Shown in pieces: positions 41,997-50,653 of a DNA stretch of 64,000 nt. The notes below the pieces were generated by a model. It worked only from the letters and a program-made list of their open reading frames with translations. It did not search any database and was not told the DNA's origin. The translations under genes were made by a program, and so were the position numbers. Position 1 is the first letter of the stretch; the number at the start of each line of letters is the position of its first letter. Source of the DNA: Pseudomonas cremoris (GTDB lineage Bacteria > Pseudomonadota > Gammaproteobacteria > Pseudomonadales > Pseudomonadaceae); the NCBI RefSeq assembly GCF_014230465.1, contig NZ_JAAXCY010000003.1, positions 558,001-622,000 on the forward strand. Direction: 5' to 3'.

Positions 41997-42827
41997 ATGC
42001 ATCCCGCAGCCGAACATTCGCCGCTGGGCAAGTCCAGTGAATACATCTCCACTTACACACCTTCGTTGCTGTTCCCGATTCCGCGTACCGCCAAGTGGGC
42101 CGAGCTGGGCCTGAGCGCCGAGACCTTGCCCTACAAAGGCGTGGATTTCTGGAACTGCTTCGAACTGTCCTGGCTGCTGCCCTCGGGCAAGCCGGTGGTG
42201 GCCATCGGTGAATTCAGCATCCCGGCGGACTCGCCGAACATCATCGAGTCCAAGTCCTTCAAGCTGTACCTCAATTCGCTGAACCAAACCGCGTTTGTCG
42301 ATACGGCAAGCCTGGAAGCGACCCTGCGCACCGACCTGAGCGCCGCTGCCGGCAAGCCTGTGCTCGTGCGCATTCGCCAACTGGCCGAAATCGAGGCCGA
42401 AGGGGTGATGGCGTTGCCCGGCGTGTGCATCGATGACCTGGATATCAATGTCAGCAGCTATGAGCACCCGCGTCCGGAACTGCTGCGCTGCGATGATTCG
42501 CGCATTGTCGAGGAGAGCGTGCACAGCCATCTGCTCAAATCCAACTGCCCGGTCACCAGCCAGCCCGATTGGGGCAGTGTGGTGGTGGAGTACCGTGGAT
42601 CAGCGCTGGATCACGCTAGCCTGTTGGAATATATCGTGAGCTTTCGCCAGCATTCGGACTTCCATGAGCAGTGTGTTGAGCGAATCTTTCTCGACCTGCA
42701 GCGCTTGCTCAAGCCTGAGAAATTGACGGTGTATGCGCGGTATGTGCGCCGTGGCGGGTTGGATATCAACCCGTACCGCAGCACCGAAGATGTGGCGTTC
42801 CAGAACGTGCGTCTGGCACGGCAGTAA
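41997..42827 (+). CDS. queF: NADPH-dependent 7-cyano-7-deazaguanine reductase
   Basis: Reduces preQ0 to preQ1 for queuosine in tRNA. The 276-residue form has two tandem T-fold halves as in gamma-proteobacteria. The covalent Cys184 is in [15 protein letters not shown] and the NADPH motif region [15 protein letters not shown] follows. It is separated from the cupredoxin gene by 69 bases and ends at a shared terminator with the DUF4404 gene. No riboswitch-like element was seen upstream. Confidence 0.95.
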   Translation: MHPAAEHSPLGKSSEYISTYTPSLLFPIPRTAKWAELGLSAETLPYKGVDFWNCFELSWLLPSGKPVVAIGEFSIPADSPNIIESKSFKLYLNSLNQTAFVDTASLEATLRTDLSAAAGKPVLVRIRQLAEIEAEGVMALPGVCIDDLDINVSSYEHPRPELLRCDDSRIVEESVHSHLLKSNCPVTSQPDWGSVVVEYRGSALDHASLLEYIVSFRQHSDFHEQCVERIFLDLQRLLKPEKLTVYARYVRRGGLDINPYRSTEDVAFQNVRLARQ

Positions 42828-42832
42828 AATTG

Positions 42833-42860
42833 AAAAGCCCCGCGATTGTGGGGCTTTTTG
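42833..42860. terminator. Rho-independent terminator, bidirectional
   Basis: Hairpin AAAGCCCCGC/TGGGGCTTT with a five-base loop between the convergent queF and DUF4404 genes. Confidence 0.88.
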
Positions 42861-42863
42861 CTG

Positions 42864-43130
42864 TCAGATCCCAATATTGCCCAAGGTGATCATGATGTTG
42901 CGCAATGTCCCGGAAATCACCGGGTGCTCAGCGTCGAACTCTATGGCGGCTTGGTTCACATCGTCGGAAATACTGGGCGTCTGGGTGGCCGGTTCCAATT
43001 CAAGTTGCACTTCGAATTTGGCAATCAGCTCTTCGAGGGCTTCACGTTTTTCTTCCGACAGCGGGGGATCCTGTTCCAATTGCCCGCGCAGGATCTCGAC
43101 CTGTTCTTCCAGTTTTTTGCGATCAGGCAT
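42864..43130 (-). CDS. DUF4404 family protein
   Basis: An acidic 88-residue protein. The N-terminal half is helical and coiled-coil-like (KKLEEQVEILRGQLEQDPPL), the C-terminal half ends HPVISGTLRNIMITLGNIGI, typical of DUF4404. Function unknown. The ATG at 43130 has AAGGAA ten bases upstream. It lies between queF and the HAD-like gene. Confidence 0.75.
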   Translation of the reverse strand: MPDRKKLEEQVEILRGQLEQDPPLSEEKREALEELIAKFEVQLELEPATQTPSISDDVNQAAIEFDAEHPVISGTLRNIMITLGNIGI

Positions 43131-43240
43131 GACGTGTTTCCTTTTATCGATAGTCACTGGCATAGACCGCGGCACGCCGTGAAAGGTCTACGGGCTGGCC
43201 TGTAGATTAATCCACCTGCGCCAACTGTGCATGATCTCGA

Positions 43241-43849
43241 TCAGGGCTTCTCGCCTTTGAGCTGGCGCAGGCTGATATCCGCCAGGCAGGTGCCGAGCTC
43301 GCCAAGGTGGTCGATCACTGAGTGCACGCCCAGCCCATACAGCGCTACGGTGGCTTTGCCACGCTTGTACTCGCGCTCTTGCTCGCTCAATGCCTGCCAT
43401 TGTTCGGGCGCCATGCCGCACAGCGAGCCGCAGGACGCCAGGCCAATGGTCCACAACCCGGCATTGAGCGCAGATTGCAGCAAGCGCGGCTCACCGCTGA
43501 CCAAGACACAGCCTTCCAGGCGCTCGATGTTCAGCTCCATCAAGGCCTGCCAGCACGCGTGTGGTGCGGGCCAGCGAATCGAGGAGGGTGACGATGCCTT
43601 GAGCCAGTCGGGTAACTCAGCGGCGAGTGGGGTGGTGACCGAGGGGGGGAGCTCATCCAGCCAGGCGCAGGGAACCCCTTGCTCCTTGAGGCTGCGCAGG
43701 ATTTTCAGGGCGCCGGGGGTTGCCAGGGAATTGGGGGAGGGTGAATCAGTGCGCGCCCGGGAACCAAAATCTACCAGGCAACCACTCAGGCCAAACAGAA
43801 CAGCGGTCAGGGCAGGCGCGCTGGCGGTGGCAATCTCGGCGTGGGGCAT
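43241..43849 (-). CDS. HAD-like protein with a degenerate active site (PhnX-type)
   Basis: A 202-residue protein resembling phosphonoacetaldehyde hydrolase-like HAD proteins (PA2803 in P. aeruginosa, from memory). The first HAD motif should read DxAGTxxDFG; here it reads LFGLSGCLVDFG, so the nucleophile Asp is replaced by Gly20. Later parts GVPCAWLDELP, LEGCVLVSGEP and AGLWTIGLASCGS match the family fold, but the lysine and acidic residues for catalysis are not evident. It therefore may be a non-catalytic scaffold or regulator. It is convergent with nothing and follows mlaA divergently. Confidence 0.65.
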   Translation of the reverse strand: MPHAEIATASAPALTAVLFGLSGCLVDFGSRARTDSPSPNSLATPGALKILRSLKEQGVPCAWLDELPPSVTTPLAAELPDWLKASSPSSIRWPAPHACWQALMELNIERLEGCVLVSGEPRLLQSALNAGLWTIGLASCGSLCGMAPEQWQALSEQEREYKRGKATVALYGLGVHSVIDHLGELGTCLADISLRQLKGEKP

Positions 43850-44044
43850 ATCGACATCCCTGAAATAGCTGTGACGCTATCGGGACAGGATGACAAGCCG
43901 ATGACATCGGCGTTATTTGTAGGGAAATTGTGCATTTTCTGCATGACGTTTCCCGGTTGCTGCCTAAATCCATACTTCCGTCATATACTGACGGCCTTAT
44001 TCAGGGCATAGCGCCCATGACAGATCAATCAAGGAGCAAAAGCT

Positions 44045-44734
44045 ATGCGCTGGAGCCACTACTTCGCTCAGCTATCCGTGTGTGCCACTGTCCTGCTGGC
44101 CCCGTTCGCCGTCCAGGCTGCATCGGAAGATGATCCATGGGAAAGCGTCAACCGCCCGATCTTCACCTTCAACGACACCGTTGATACCTATGCGCTCAAG
44201 CCATTGGCCCAGGGTTATCAGTTTGTCACTCCACAATTCGTGCAAACGGGTATCCACAACTTCTTCCGCAACATCGGCGACGTCGGCAACTTTGCCAATG
44301 ACGTGTTGCAACTCAAGCCTCACGCAGCCGGCGTTGACACCGCTCGCCTGCTGTTGAACACCACCTTTGGCGTGCTGGGCTTTATTGATGTCGGCACCAA
44401 AATGGGGCTGCATCGCAACGATGAAGACTTCGGCCAGACGCTTGGTTACTGGGGCGTCGGCAGCGGTCCTTACGTGATGCTGCCACTGCTGGGCCCAAGC
44501 ACCTTGCGTGATGCGCCGTCCAAATACGTGGACAGCTACACCCAGCCGTACCGCTACATGAACGATATCGGGTGGCGCAACAGCACCTTCGGCCTGAACA
44601 TCGTCGATACCCGTGCCAGCCTGCTCGACAGCGAGAAGCTGATCACCGGCGACAAGTACACCTTCATTCGTAACGCCTACCTGCAGAACCGTGAGTTCAA
44701 GGTCAAGGACGGCAAGGTTGTCGACGACTTCTAA
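44045..44734 (+). CDS. mlaA: MlaA (VacJ) family phospholipid trafficking protein
   Basis: Outer-membrane component of the Mla system that extracts misplaced phospholipids from the outer leaflet. The 229 residues have the domain motifs DPWESVNRPIFTFNDTVDTY, GIHNFFRNIGDVGNFANDVL and GYWGVGSGPYVMLPLLGPS. The N-terminus is a plain Sec signal peptide with an AQA-type cleavage (PFAVQA-ASED) and no cysteine, so it is not a lipoprotein as in E. coli. Its partner genes mlaBCDEF are not in the window. Confidence 0.9.
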   Translation: MRWSHYFAQLSVCATVLLAPFAVQAASEDDPWESVNRPIFTFNDTVDTYALKPLAQGYQFVTPQFVQTGIHNFFRNIGDVGNFANDVLQLKPHAAGVDTARLLLNTTFGVLGFIDVGTKMGLHRNDEDFGQTLGYWGVGSGPYVMLPLLGPSTLRDAPSKYVDSYTQPYRYMNDIGWRNSTFGLNIVDTRASLLDSEKLITGDKYTFIRNAYLQNREFKVKDGKVVDDF

Positions 44735-44753
44735 GTTGTGATGTTTTGAAATG

Positions 44754-44785
44754 AAAAAAGGCGACCCAGGGGTCGCCTTTTTTGT
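44754..44785. terminator. Rho-independent terminator, bidirectional
   Basis: Hairpin AAAAAAGGCGACCC/GGTCGCCTTTTTT with a three-base loop between the convergent mlaA and PilZ genes. Confidence 0.9.
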
Positions 44786-44794
44786 GCGCGAATT

Positions 44795-45091
44795 TCAGTG
44801 CATTTTCAGGATCTTGAGGCCCAGGTGCTGGTCTTCTCCGGCGGTTTTTGTCCATACCACTTCGGTGTCGGCTTCCAGGCCTTTCAGGGCTGCGTGCTCT
44901 GAGTCGATGCGCACCTTCAGTCGGTCGCCGACCTTGAACTGGCGGGGTGCCTGCACTTGCATGCCGGAGCTGGAAAGGTCCACGCAAACGGCGGCAATCT
45001 CCTGCCCTGCGTGGATCAAAGATACATCGGCATCTACACGCATACGGATGAAATCGCGTTTTTCGGCGTAGTCGCGCGCGTGTTCGCTCAT
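44795..45091 (-). CDS. PilZ domain protein
   Basis: Single-domain c-di-GMP receptor candidate of 98 residues. The RxxxR motif is present as EKRDFIRMR and the DxSxxG motif as DLSSSGMQ, so binding looks intact. The ATG at 45091 is chosen, as AAGGA lies about nine bases upstream; the ATG at 45100 is possible. By position it is PA2799. It lies next to mlaA and upstream of the divergent rssB. Confidence 0.85.
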   Translation of the reverse strand: MSEHARDYAEKRDFIRMRVDADVSLIHAGQEIAAVCVDLSSSGMQVQAPRQFKVGDRLKVRIDSEHAALKGLEADTEVVWTKTAGEDQHLGLKILKMH

Positions 45092-45367
45092 GGGCTCCAT
45101 CCTTACTTTGTGTTGTGGTCGTGCGTGTTCTTATAACTCCCGGTGATTTGCGATGTAAAGACGCTCGGCGACCATCGGCATGAGCTTGAAACCCCTGACG
45201 GATGGGAGTACCGTCTGCGCCTTAGAAGGGCACCTCTGCTTTACAGTTGTGCGTGGGCCAAAAGCCCGTGCTTTGTAGGACAGAGAGGCTAGAAAGCGAA
45301 TCCAGTACGTGAGCCCGGCCATTGTCGAGCCACCTACGCCAACCTAATTCTGGCGCCGTTTGCCCAC

Positions 45368-46549
45368 ATGCAAAAAACCAGTGCCACGCTGCTGATAATC
45401 GATGACGACGAAGTAGTGCGCGCGAGTCTCGCGGCCTATTTGGAAGACAGTGGCTTCAGCGTCCTGCAGGCCAGCAACGGCCAACAGGGTCTCCAGGTGT
45501 TCGAGCGCGACAAGCCCGACCTCGTGATCTGCGATCTGCGCATGCCCCAGATGGGCGGCCTGGAGCTGATTCGCCAGGTGACCGAGCTTGCTCCGCAGAC
45601 GCCGGTGATTGTCGTGTCCGGTGCCGGGGTGATGAACGATGCCGTCGAGGCCCTGCGCCTGGGCGCTGCGGATTACCTGATCAAACCCCTGGAAGACCTG
45701 GCGGTACTGGAGCACTCGGTGCGCCGTGCCCTGGATCGTGCACGTCTGCTGCTGGAAAACCAGCGCTACCGCGAAAAGCTTGAAACCGCCAACCGTGAGC
45801 TTGAAGCCAGCCTGAATCTGCTCCAGGAAGACCAGAACGCCGGTCGCCAGGTGCAGATGAACATGCTGCCGGTCAGCCCATGGACCATCGACGAGTTCCA
45901 GTTTGCGCACCAGATCATCCCGTCACTGTATTTGTCGGGTGATTTTGTCGACTACTTCCGTGTCGATGAGCGGCGTGTTGCGTTTTACCTGGCCGATGTT
46001 TCCGGCCATGGCGCGTCTTCTGCTTTTGTTACGGTGTTGTTGAAGTTCATGACGACACGGCTGTTGTTCGAATCCAAGCGCAATGGCACCTTGCCGGAGT
46101 TCACCCCTTCCGAGGTGCTTGGCCACATCAACCGAGGCCTGATCAGCTGCAAGCTGGGCAAGCACGTGACGATGGTCGGCGGCGTTATTGATGAAGAAAC
46201 CGGTCTTTTGACCTACAGCATCGGCGGTCACCTGCCGATGCCGGTTTTATACACTCCAGACAGTGTGCGTTACCTGGAAGGCCGTGGTCTGCCCGTAGGC
46301 TTGTTTAATGAAGCGACCTACGAGGACCACATCCTGGAACTGCCGCCGACATTTAGCCTTACGCTGATGTCTGATGGCATCCTGGACCTCCTTCCAGAGC
46401 CTACACTCAAGGAGAAAGAAGCCGCCTTGCCCCAAAAGGTCAAGTCGGCAGGCGGCAGCCTGGATGGCCTGCGGCAAGTGTTTGGATTGGCCACGCTGGG
46501 GGAGATGCCGGATGATATCGCCCTATTGGTGTTGAGCAGGAATCTTTGA
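45368..46549 (+). CDS. rssB: Response regulator with PP2C phosphatase domain (RssB)
   Basis: 393-residue regulator with an N-terminal receiver domain (phospho-acceptor Asp56 in LVICDLRMPQMG) and a C-terminal PP2C/SpoIIE-like phosphatase domain (about residues 180-393, RVAFYLADVSGHGASSAF, LMSDGILDLL). In Pseudomonas this pair with the STAS protein RssC controls the RpoS sigma factor by partner switching. The stop overlaps the start of rssC by three bases, so the two are coupled. Confidence 0.88.
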   Translation: MQKTSATLLIIDDDEVVRASLAAYLEDSGFSVLQASNGQQGLQVFERDKPDLVICDLRMPQMGGLELIRQVTELAPQTPVIVVSGAGVMNDAVEALRLGAADYLIKPLEDLAVLEHSVRRALDRARLLLENQRYREKLETANRELEASLNLLQEDQNAGRQVQMNMLPVSPWTIDEFQFAHQIIPSLYLSGDFVDYFRVDERRVAFYLADVSGHGASSAFVTVLLKFMTTRLLFESKRNGTLPEFTPSEVLGHINRGLISCKLGKHVTMVGGVIDEETGLLTYSIGGHLPMPVLYTPDSVRYLEGRGLPVGLFNEATYEDHILELPPTFSLTLMSDGILDLLPEPTLKEKEAALPQKVKSAGGSLDGLRQVFGLATLGEMPDDIALLVLSRNL

Positions 46550-47031
46550 TGAGTACCGGAAGAATCCAATTCGCCGAGCAAGACGGGACCTTCGTCCTGA
46601 AGTTTGTCGGTGAAGTGCGCCTGACCTTGTGTTCGGCGCTGGATGCGACGATTGAGCGGATCTTCACTGCGTTGAATTTCTCGGCGATCGTGATTGATCT
46701 GACCGAAACCCGCAGCATCGATAGCACCACCCTTGGGCTGTTGGCCAAGCTGTCCATTCTGTCTCGGCAGAAGGTCGGCCTGTTGCCTACGGTCGTCACC
46801 ACCCACGAAGACATCACCCGTCTGTTGCAGTCCATGGGTTTCGATCAGGTGTTCAACATCGTTGACCGCCCAATCCCTTGCCCGGAATGCCTGACCGACC
46901 TGCCGTCCCAGGACCAGTCCGAGGAAGTCGTGCGGATCAAGGTGCTGGAAGCGCACAAGATCCTGATGGGGTTGAACGAGTCCAATCGGGAAGCATTCCA
47001 CGACCTCGTCAACGCCTTGGAGCGCCACTGA
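46549..47031 (+). CDS. rssC: STAS domain anti-sigma-factor antagonist (RssC)
   Basis: 160-residue protein with a STAS domain in residues 1-100. The phosphorylatable serine is Ser59 in SIDSTTLGLLAKLS. Its dephosphorylation by RssB would release a partner. A C-terminal extension (about 60 residues, with CPECLTD) is not part of the STAS fold. Start overlaps the rssB stop; a single REP copy and a terminator follow. Confidence 0.85.
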   Translation: MSTGRIQFAEQDGTFVLKFVGEVRLTLCSALDATIERIFTALNFSAIVIDLTETRSIDSTTLGLLAKLSILSRQKVGLLPTVVTTHEDITRLLQSMGFDQVFNIVDRPIPCPECLTDLPSQDQSEEVVRIKVLEAHKILMGLNESNREAFHDLVNALERH

Positions 47032-47054
47032 TATCCAGCTGAAAATATGATCAA

Positions 47055-47085
47055 AATGTGGGAACGGGCTTGCTCGCGAATGCGC
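47055..47085. repeat. Single REP copy
   Basis: TGTGGGAACGGGCTTGCTCGCGAATGCG has one change (GGGAACGGG) from the common REP and no inverted partner, so it is a lone REP or the remnant of a pair. Confidence 0.8.
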
Positions 47086-47114
47086 TCCCCCAACACCGCA
47101 TTTCCAGCTGACAT

Positions 47115-47152
47115 AAAAAAGGGCGGCACCCTCACAGGTGCCGCCCTTTTTG
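47115..47152. terminator. Rho-independent terminator, bidirectional
   Basis: Hairpin AAAAAGGGCGGCACC/GGTGCCGCCCTTTTT with a six-base loop between the convergent rssC and tal genes. Confidence 0.9.
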
Positions 47153-47164
47153 TCTTCGCCTGCC

Positions 47165-48091
47165 TTACAGCTTGGCAGTCAACAGCGCTTCCAGCTTCTC
47201 CTGGTCCCGAGCAAACTGGCGGATGCCTTCTGCCAGCTTCTCAGTCGCCATCGCATCCTCGTTGGACTCCCAACGGAACTGCGCTTCACTCAAATGTACC
47301 CGCGCTTCACCGGCATGACCCGGCGACAGCTTACGTTCCAGCTTACCGTTATCAGCGGCCAGTTTCTCTAGCAGGTCAGGGCTGATGGTCAGGCGATCGC
47401 AACCGGCCAGCTCTTCGATCTGGCTCAAGTTACGGAAGCTTGCGCCCATGACTACGGTCTTGTAGCCATTGGCCTTGTAGTAGTTGTAGATGCGTGTCAC
47501 CGACTGCACGCCTGGATCATCAGCGCCGGTGTAGTCGTTGCCATTGGCTTTCTTGTACCAGTCGTAAATACGGCCCACAAACGGCGAAATCAGGAACACG
47601 CCCGCCTCTGCACAAGCTACGGCCTGGGCAAAGGAGAACAGCAGGGTCAGGTTGGTCTGGATGCCTTCTTTTTCCAGCTTCTCTGCAGCGCGGATGCCTT
47701 CCCAGGTGGACGCGATCTTGATCAGTACACGGTCACGACCAATACCGGCCTTTTCGTACAAGTCGATCAAGCGGTGCGCACGTTTGAGCACGGCATCAGT
47801 GTCGAACGACAGGCGGGCATCCACTTCGGTGGAAATGCGCCCCGGAACCACTTTCAGAATCTCTTGGCCCACCGCCACCGCGAAGCGGTCGCTGGCCAGG
47901 CCCACGTCACCGTTGCAGTCCTTCACGCACTCGTCCAGCAGCTTGGCATAAGCAGGGATCGAGGCGGCCTTGAGCAGGAGGGAAGGGTTGGTGGTGGCGT
48001 CTTGCGGTTTGACCCGGGCGATAGCTTCAAAATCGCCGGTATCGGCTACGACAGTGGTGATTTGCTTGAGTTGTTCCAGCTTGGAAGTCAT
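47165..48091 (-). CDS. tal: Transaldolase
   Basis: Pentose phosphate enzyme transferring dihydroxyacetone from sedoheptulose 7-phosphate to glyceraldehyde 3-phosphate. The 308 residues match class I (TalB). The substrate site includes [12 protein letters not shown] and the Schiff-base lysine in [24 protein letters not shown] follows. The ATG at 48091 ([10 protein letters not shown]) is used; the long upstream frame is not. The terminator toward rssC is shared. Confidence 0.95.
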   Translation of the reverse strand: MTSKLEQLKQITTVVADTGDFEAIARVKPQDATTNPSLLLKAASIPAYAKLLDECVKDCNGDVGLASDRFAVAVGQEILKVVPGRISTEVDARLSFDTDAVLKRAHRLIDLYEKAGIGRDRVLIKIASTWEGIRAAEKLEKEGIQTNLTLLFSFAQAVACAEAGVFLISPFVGRIYDWYKKANGNDYTGADDPGVQSVTRIYNYYKANGYKTVVMGASFRNLSQIEELAGCDRLTISPDLLEKLAADNGKLERKLSPGHAGEARVHLSEAQFRWESNEDAMATEKLAEGIRQFARDQEKLEALLTAKL

Positions 48092-48301
48092 GGGCGTGCT
48101 CTGTCCTATGGGTCTGTTGACATTACCCGAGCGCTGACAGGCGCTCAAGGCGCAAATGCGTTCGATCGTTTGCGAGGGCAACAACCTGAAAACGGCCGTT
48201 TGAAACATTGGCCTTGGTGCTAAATAGGAGGGCAAAACGGCCGGCAGGTTCAACCGAATCCCATAAGACCGGATTCAAACCCGCAGGCACCGCCCGTGTG
48301 C

Positions 48302-49297
48302 TCAACGTCCTTCCAGCAACGCCCCAGCCTGATCCAGCAACGCCAACGGATCACTCGCCTTGTGAATGTCCACCGACAACAACTGCCTGAACTTGCGCGC
48401 CCCCGGAAAGCCCGTCCCCAGCCCGAGAATATGCCGGGTGATATGGTGCATCGAGCCACCGGTCGCCAAATGCTCGGCAATGTAAGGCCGCAGCTGCGTC
48501 AACGCCTCCGCCCGACTGATCACCGGCGCGTCACTACCAAACAACCGCTGATCCACTTCCGCCAGCAAGTACGGATTGTGATAAGCCTCGCGACCCAGCA
48601 TCACCCCATCAAACGTCTGCAAATGCTCTTGGCATGCTTCCAGCGTCTTGATCCCGCCGTTAAGCACAATCTCCAAATCAGGAAAGTCCCGCTTCAACTG
48701 AGCCGCCACGTCATACCGCAACGGCGGAATGTCGCGGTTTTCCTTGGGCGACAACCCTTCCAGAATGGCAATTCGCGCATGCACCGTAAAACTGGTGCAC
48801 CCCGCCTCTTTTACTGTGCCGACGAAATCACACAACTCGGCATAACTGTCCCGCCCATTAATTCCGATGCGGTGCTTCACCGTCACGGGAGTCGACACCG
48901 CATCTCGCATTGCCTTCACGCAATCTGCTACCAGCGCAGGGTGCGCCATCAGAATCGCGCCGATCATATTGTTCTGCACCCGATCGCTGGGGCAGCCGAC
49001 GTTCAGGTTCACTTCGTCGTAACCGGCAGCCTCGGCCATGCGGGCGCAGGCGGCCAAGTCGGCGGGGACACTGCCGCCCAACTGCAGCGCGAGAGGGTGC
49101 TCTGCTTCGTTGTGGCGCAGGAAGCGCTCGTGGTCGCCGTGCAGGATCGCACCGGTGGTGACCATCTCGGTGTAAAGCAGGGCGTGTTTGGAGAGTAGGC
49201 GTAGGAAGAACCGGCAGTGGCGGTCGGTCCAATCCATCATCGGCGCGACGGAAAAGCGGCGGGAAAGCGGTTGCGGTGGAACGGTCGTCAGGGGCAT
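48302..49297 (-). CDS. dusA: tRNA dihydrouridine synthase A
   Basis: FMN enzyme reducing U20/U20a in tRNA. The 331 residues match DusA. Motifs: SVAPMMDWTDRHCRFFLRLL, the catalytic Cys in LNVGCPSDRVQ, TVKHRIGIN and VLNGGIKTLE. It is transcribed leftward upstream of tal, separated by about 210 bases that may hold the tal promoter. Confidence 0.93.
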   Translation of the reverse strand: MPLTTVPPQPLSRRFSVAPMMDWTDRHCRFFLRLLSKHALLYTEMVTTGAILHGDHERFLRHNEAEHPLALQLGGSVPADLAACARMAEAAGYDEVNLNVGCPSDRVQNNMIGAILMAHPALVADCVKAMRDAVSTPVTVKHRIGINGRDSYAELCDFVGTVKEAGCTSFTVHARIAILEGLSPKENRDIPPLRYDVAAQLKRDFPDLEIVLNGGIKTLEACQEHLQTFDGVMLGREAYHNPYLLAEVDQRLFGSDAPVISRAEALTQLRPYIAEHLATGGSMHHITRHILGLGTGFPGARKFRQLLSVDIHKASDPLALLDQAGALLEGR

Positions 49298-49399
49298 TGG
49301 GCAATCTGAGTGGGTAGGGCAGAGTGCGCGAGTTTATCAGGAATCCAGAGGCAGGATTCCGGGCCTACCTCTTCTCAGCGCTTGTGTGATTGCCTGGGC

Positions 49400-50326
49400 T
49401 CACCCTGTAACAACCGTCCCTTTATGAAAAATCTCGCGTCGTGCCCGGCGACTTATATTCTCATGTTTGCTTAGCGCGTAAATCTCATCAAAACGGCGGC
49501 GATCAATGCCGTCATATTTACCGAGCTCTTCAAAAACCAACCGATCGTAATCGTGCTCGATCACGAACCGGAAAATTTCCCGACGGTAATAAAAGCCGAA
49601 TTGAAACGCTAGGACTTCAGTGAGGTGGTCCGTGGGGGTGAGGAAGCAGTTTTCCAGATCGATTGCCTTGGCTCGTGTGGGTTGCTGCGGATCGATCATT
49701 ACGTTGTTGGCCCAGAAATCCATGTGGACGATGTCTTTGCTGTGTAAAGCATGCAGCAGATTAAAGGACACGTGAATTAGGTTCTGAATGTTGCGTTCGC
49801 GCTTGAGCCATGTGAGCCCATTAAGGTGGCCGTCGAGCATTTCGGTGAATATGAAGAATTCCTGGATCAGGCCGAGAGCTGATTTCCTGTAGCCGAAACC
49901 ATACAGGCCGGCGACGGGGGCGCCGCGTTTTTGTGCGCCTAGAGTATTGATGACTTCTTCTACTGGCCAGTCGAACGCTCCGTCACGCTTTGCGCGCCCG
50001 AACGTCACTCTAAGCTTTGGTCTGAGGCTGTCAAGGGGCTGGGATTTGGCGAACAGGTCGTTCTCCATCCCTTTGAGGGGAGCACTGACGCGGTCTCGCA
50101 ATTGAAGGCGGGCGTCGATCAAATCCTCAATTGCTTGCTGAGCGCTGGAGTCGGTGCGGTTAGCGGTGAAGATCGTCGCGTTGCGGTGGTTGAGGGTTGC
50201 AGGAAAGCTCTGGAGCACGGTGTTGTCAGGAAAGCTCAAAACACATCCTTGTTGTTCGTGAAATATGACAGATATGTTACAGGCTGCACCTATTGGATCC
50301 AACCTGAACATCACCTGTCTAAACAT
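49400..50326 (-). CDS. Kinase-fold protein, WaaP/Kdo-kinase-like
   Basis: A 308-residue protein with protein-kinase-like catalytic residues: His201-x-Asp203-x4-Asn208 (IVHMDFWANNVMID) and the metal-binding Asp223/Glu225 (AIDLENC). The N-terminal lobe is weak, as in lipopolysaccharide-core kinases and similar sugar kinases, so it may phosphorylate a surface saccharide; a protein or small-molecule kinase is possible. The start is unsettled: ATG at 50326 or 50311, or TTG at 50239 with AAGGA upstream. Codon use and base content look less GC-rich than the neighbours. It lies downstream of a short Wzz-like gene. Confidence 0.6.
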   Translation of the reverse strand: MFRQVMFRLDPIGAACNISVIFHEQQGCVLSFPDNTVLQSFPATLNHRNATIFTANRTDSSAQQAIEDLIDARLQLRDRVSAPLKGMENDLFAKSQPLDSLRPKLRVTFGRAKRDGAFDWPVEEVINTLGAQKRGAPVAGLYGFGYRKSALGLIQEFFIFTEMLDGHLNGLTWLKRERNIQNLIHVSFNLLHALHSKDIVHMDFWANNVMIDPQQPTRAKAIDLENCFLTPTDHLTEVLAFQFGFYYRREIFRFVIEHDYDRLVFEELGKYDGIDRRRFDEIYALSKHENISRRARREIFHKGTVVTG

Positions 50327-50511
50327 TAAATTTAAGTCATAAAGGTAGCTTTAAGGGTTTTCCATAATTGACTGTGCTTTGTTTTTGTGAGTTTTTTTAC
50401 CGTGTGGTTGACGGTCAGCACTGAAATTCTGCTGAGTTTCATGGCGCAAGTGGGCGGGATTTTTGTTCTTCGGGAGGGAAAAATTGGCGTGAAAAAATAA
50501 TTGCGTGGTGC

Positions 50512-50534
50512 AATAATGGCATTGCGCCATTATT
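50512..50534. repeat. Perfect inverted repeat AATAATGGC-ATTGC-GCCATTATT
   Basis: Nine-base arms around a five-base spacer; an operator or a weak hairpin. There is no T tract on either side long enough for a clear terminator. Confidence 0.6.
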
Positions 50535-50554
50535 TCAAACTTTAAGTGCTAACA

Positions 50555-50647
50555 ATGAAAACAACACTTTATGCGAAATTTTTTATCGTTTTAGTTACGC
50601 TTTCGCTGGTCTACGCCATTTATAGGTTGACCAGCGAGTTGGTATGA
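50555..50647 (+). CDS. Possible 30-residue membrane peptide
   Basis: ATG to TGA gives KTTLYAKFFIVLVTLSLVYA then IYRLTSELV: a short basic N-terminus and one hydrophobic segment, the shape of small membrane proteins. Only a weak ribosome site (TAAG) is present and there is no known family. It is divergent from, and six bases short of, the 3' end of the Wzz-like gene. Confidence 0.25.
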   Translation: MKTTLYAKFFIVLVTLSLVYAIYRLTSELV

Positions 50648-50653
50648 ATGGTC

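Larger units (their letters stand above)
50327..50653. other. AT-rich intergenic region with a palindrome, 327 bp
   Basis: Base composition is clearly lower in GC than the rest of the window. It holds a perfect 9-base inverted repeat at 50512-50534 and a short rightward open frame (50555-50647). Confidence 0.6.
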
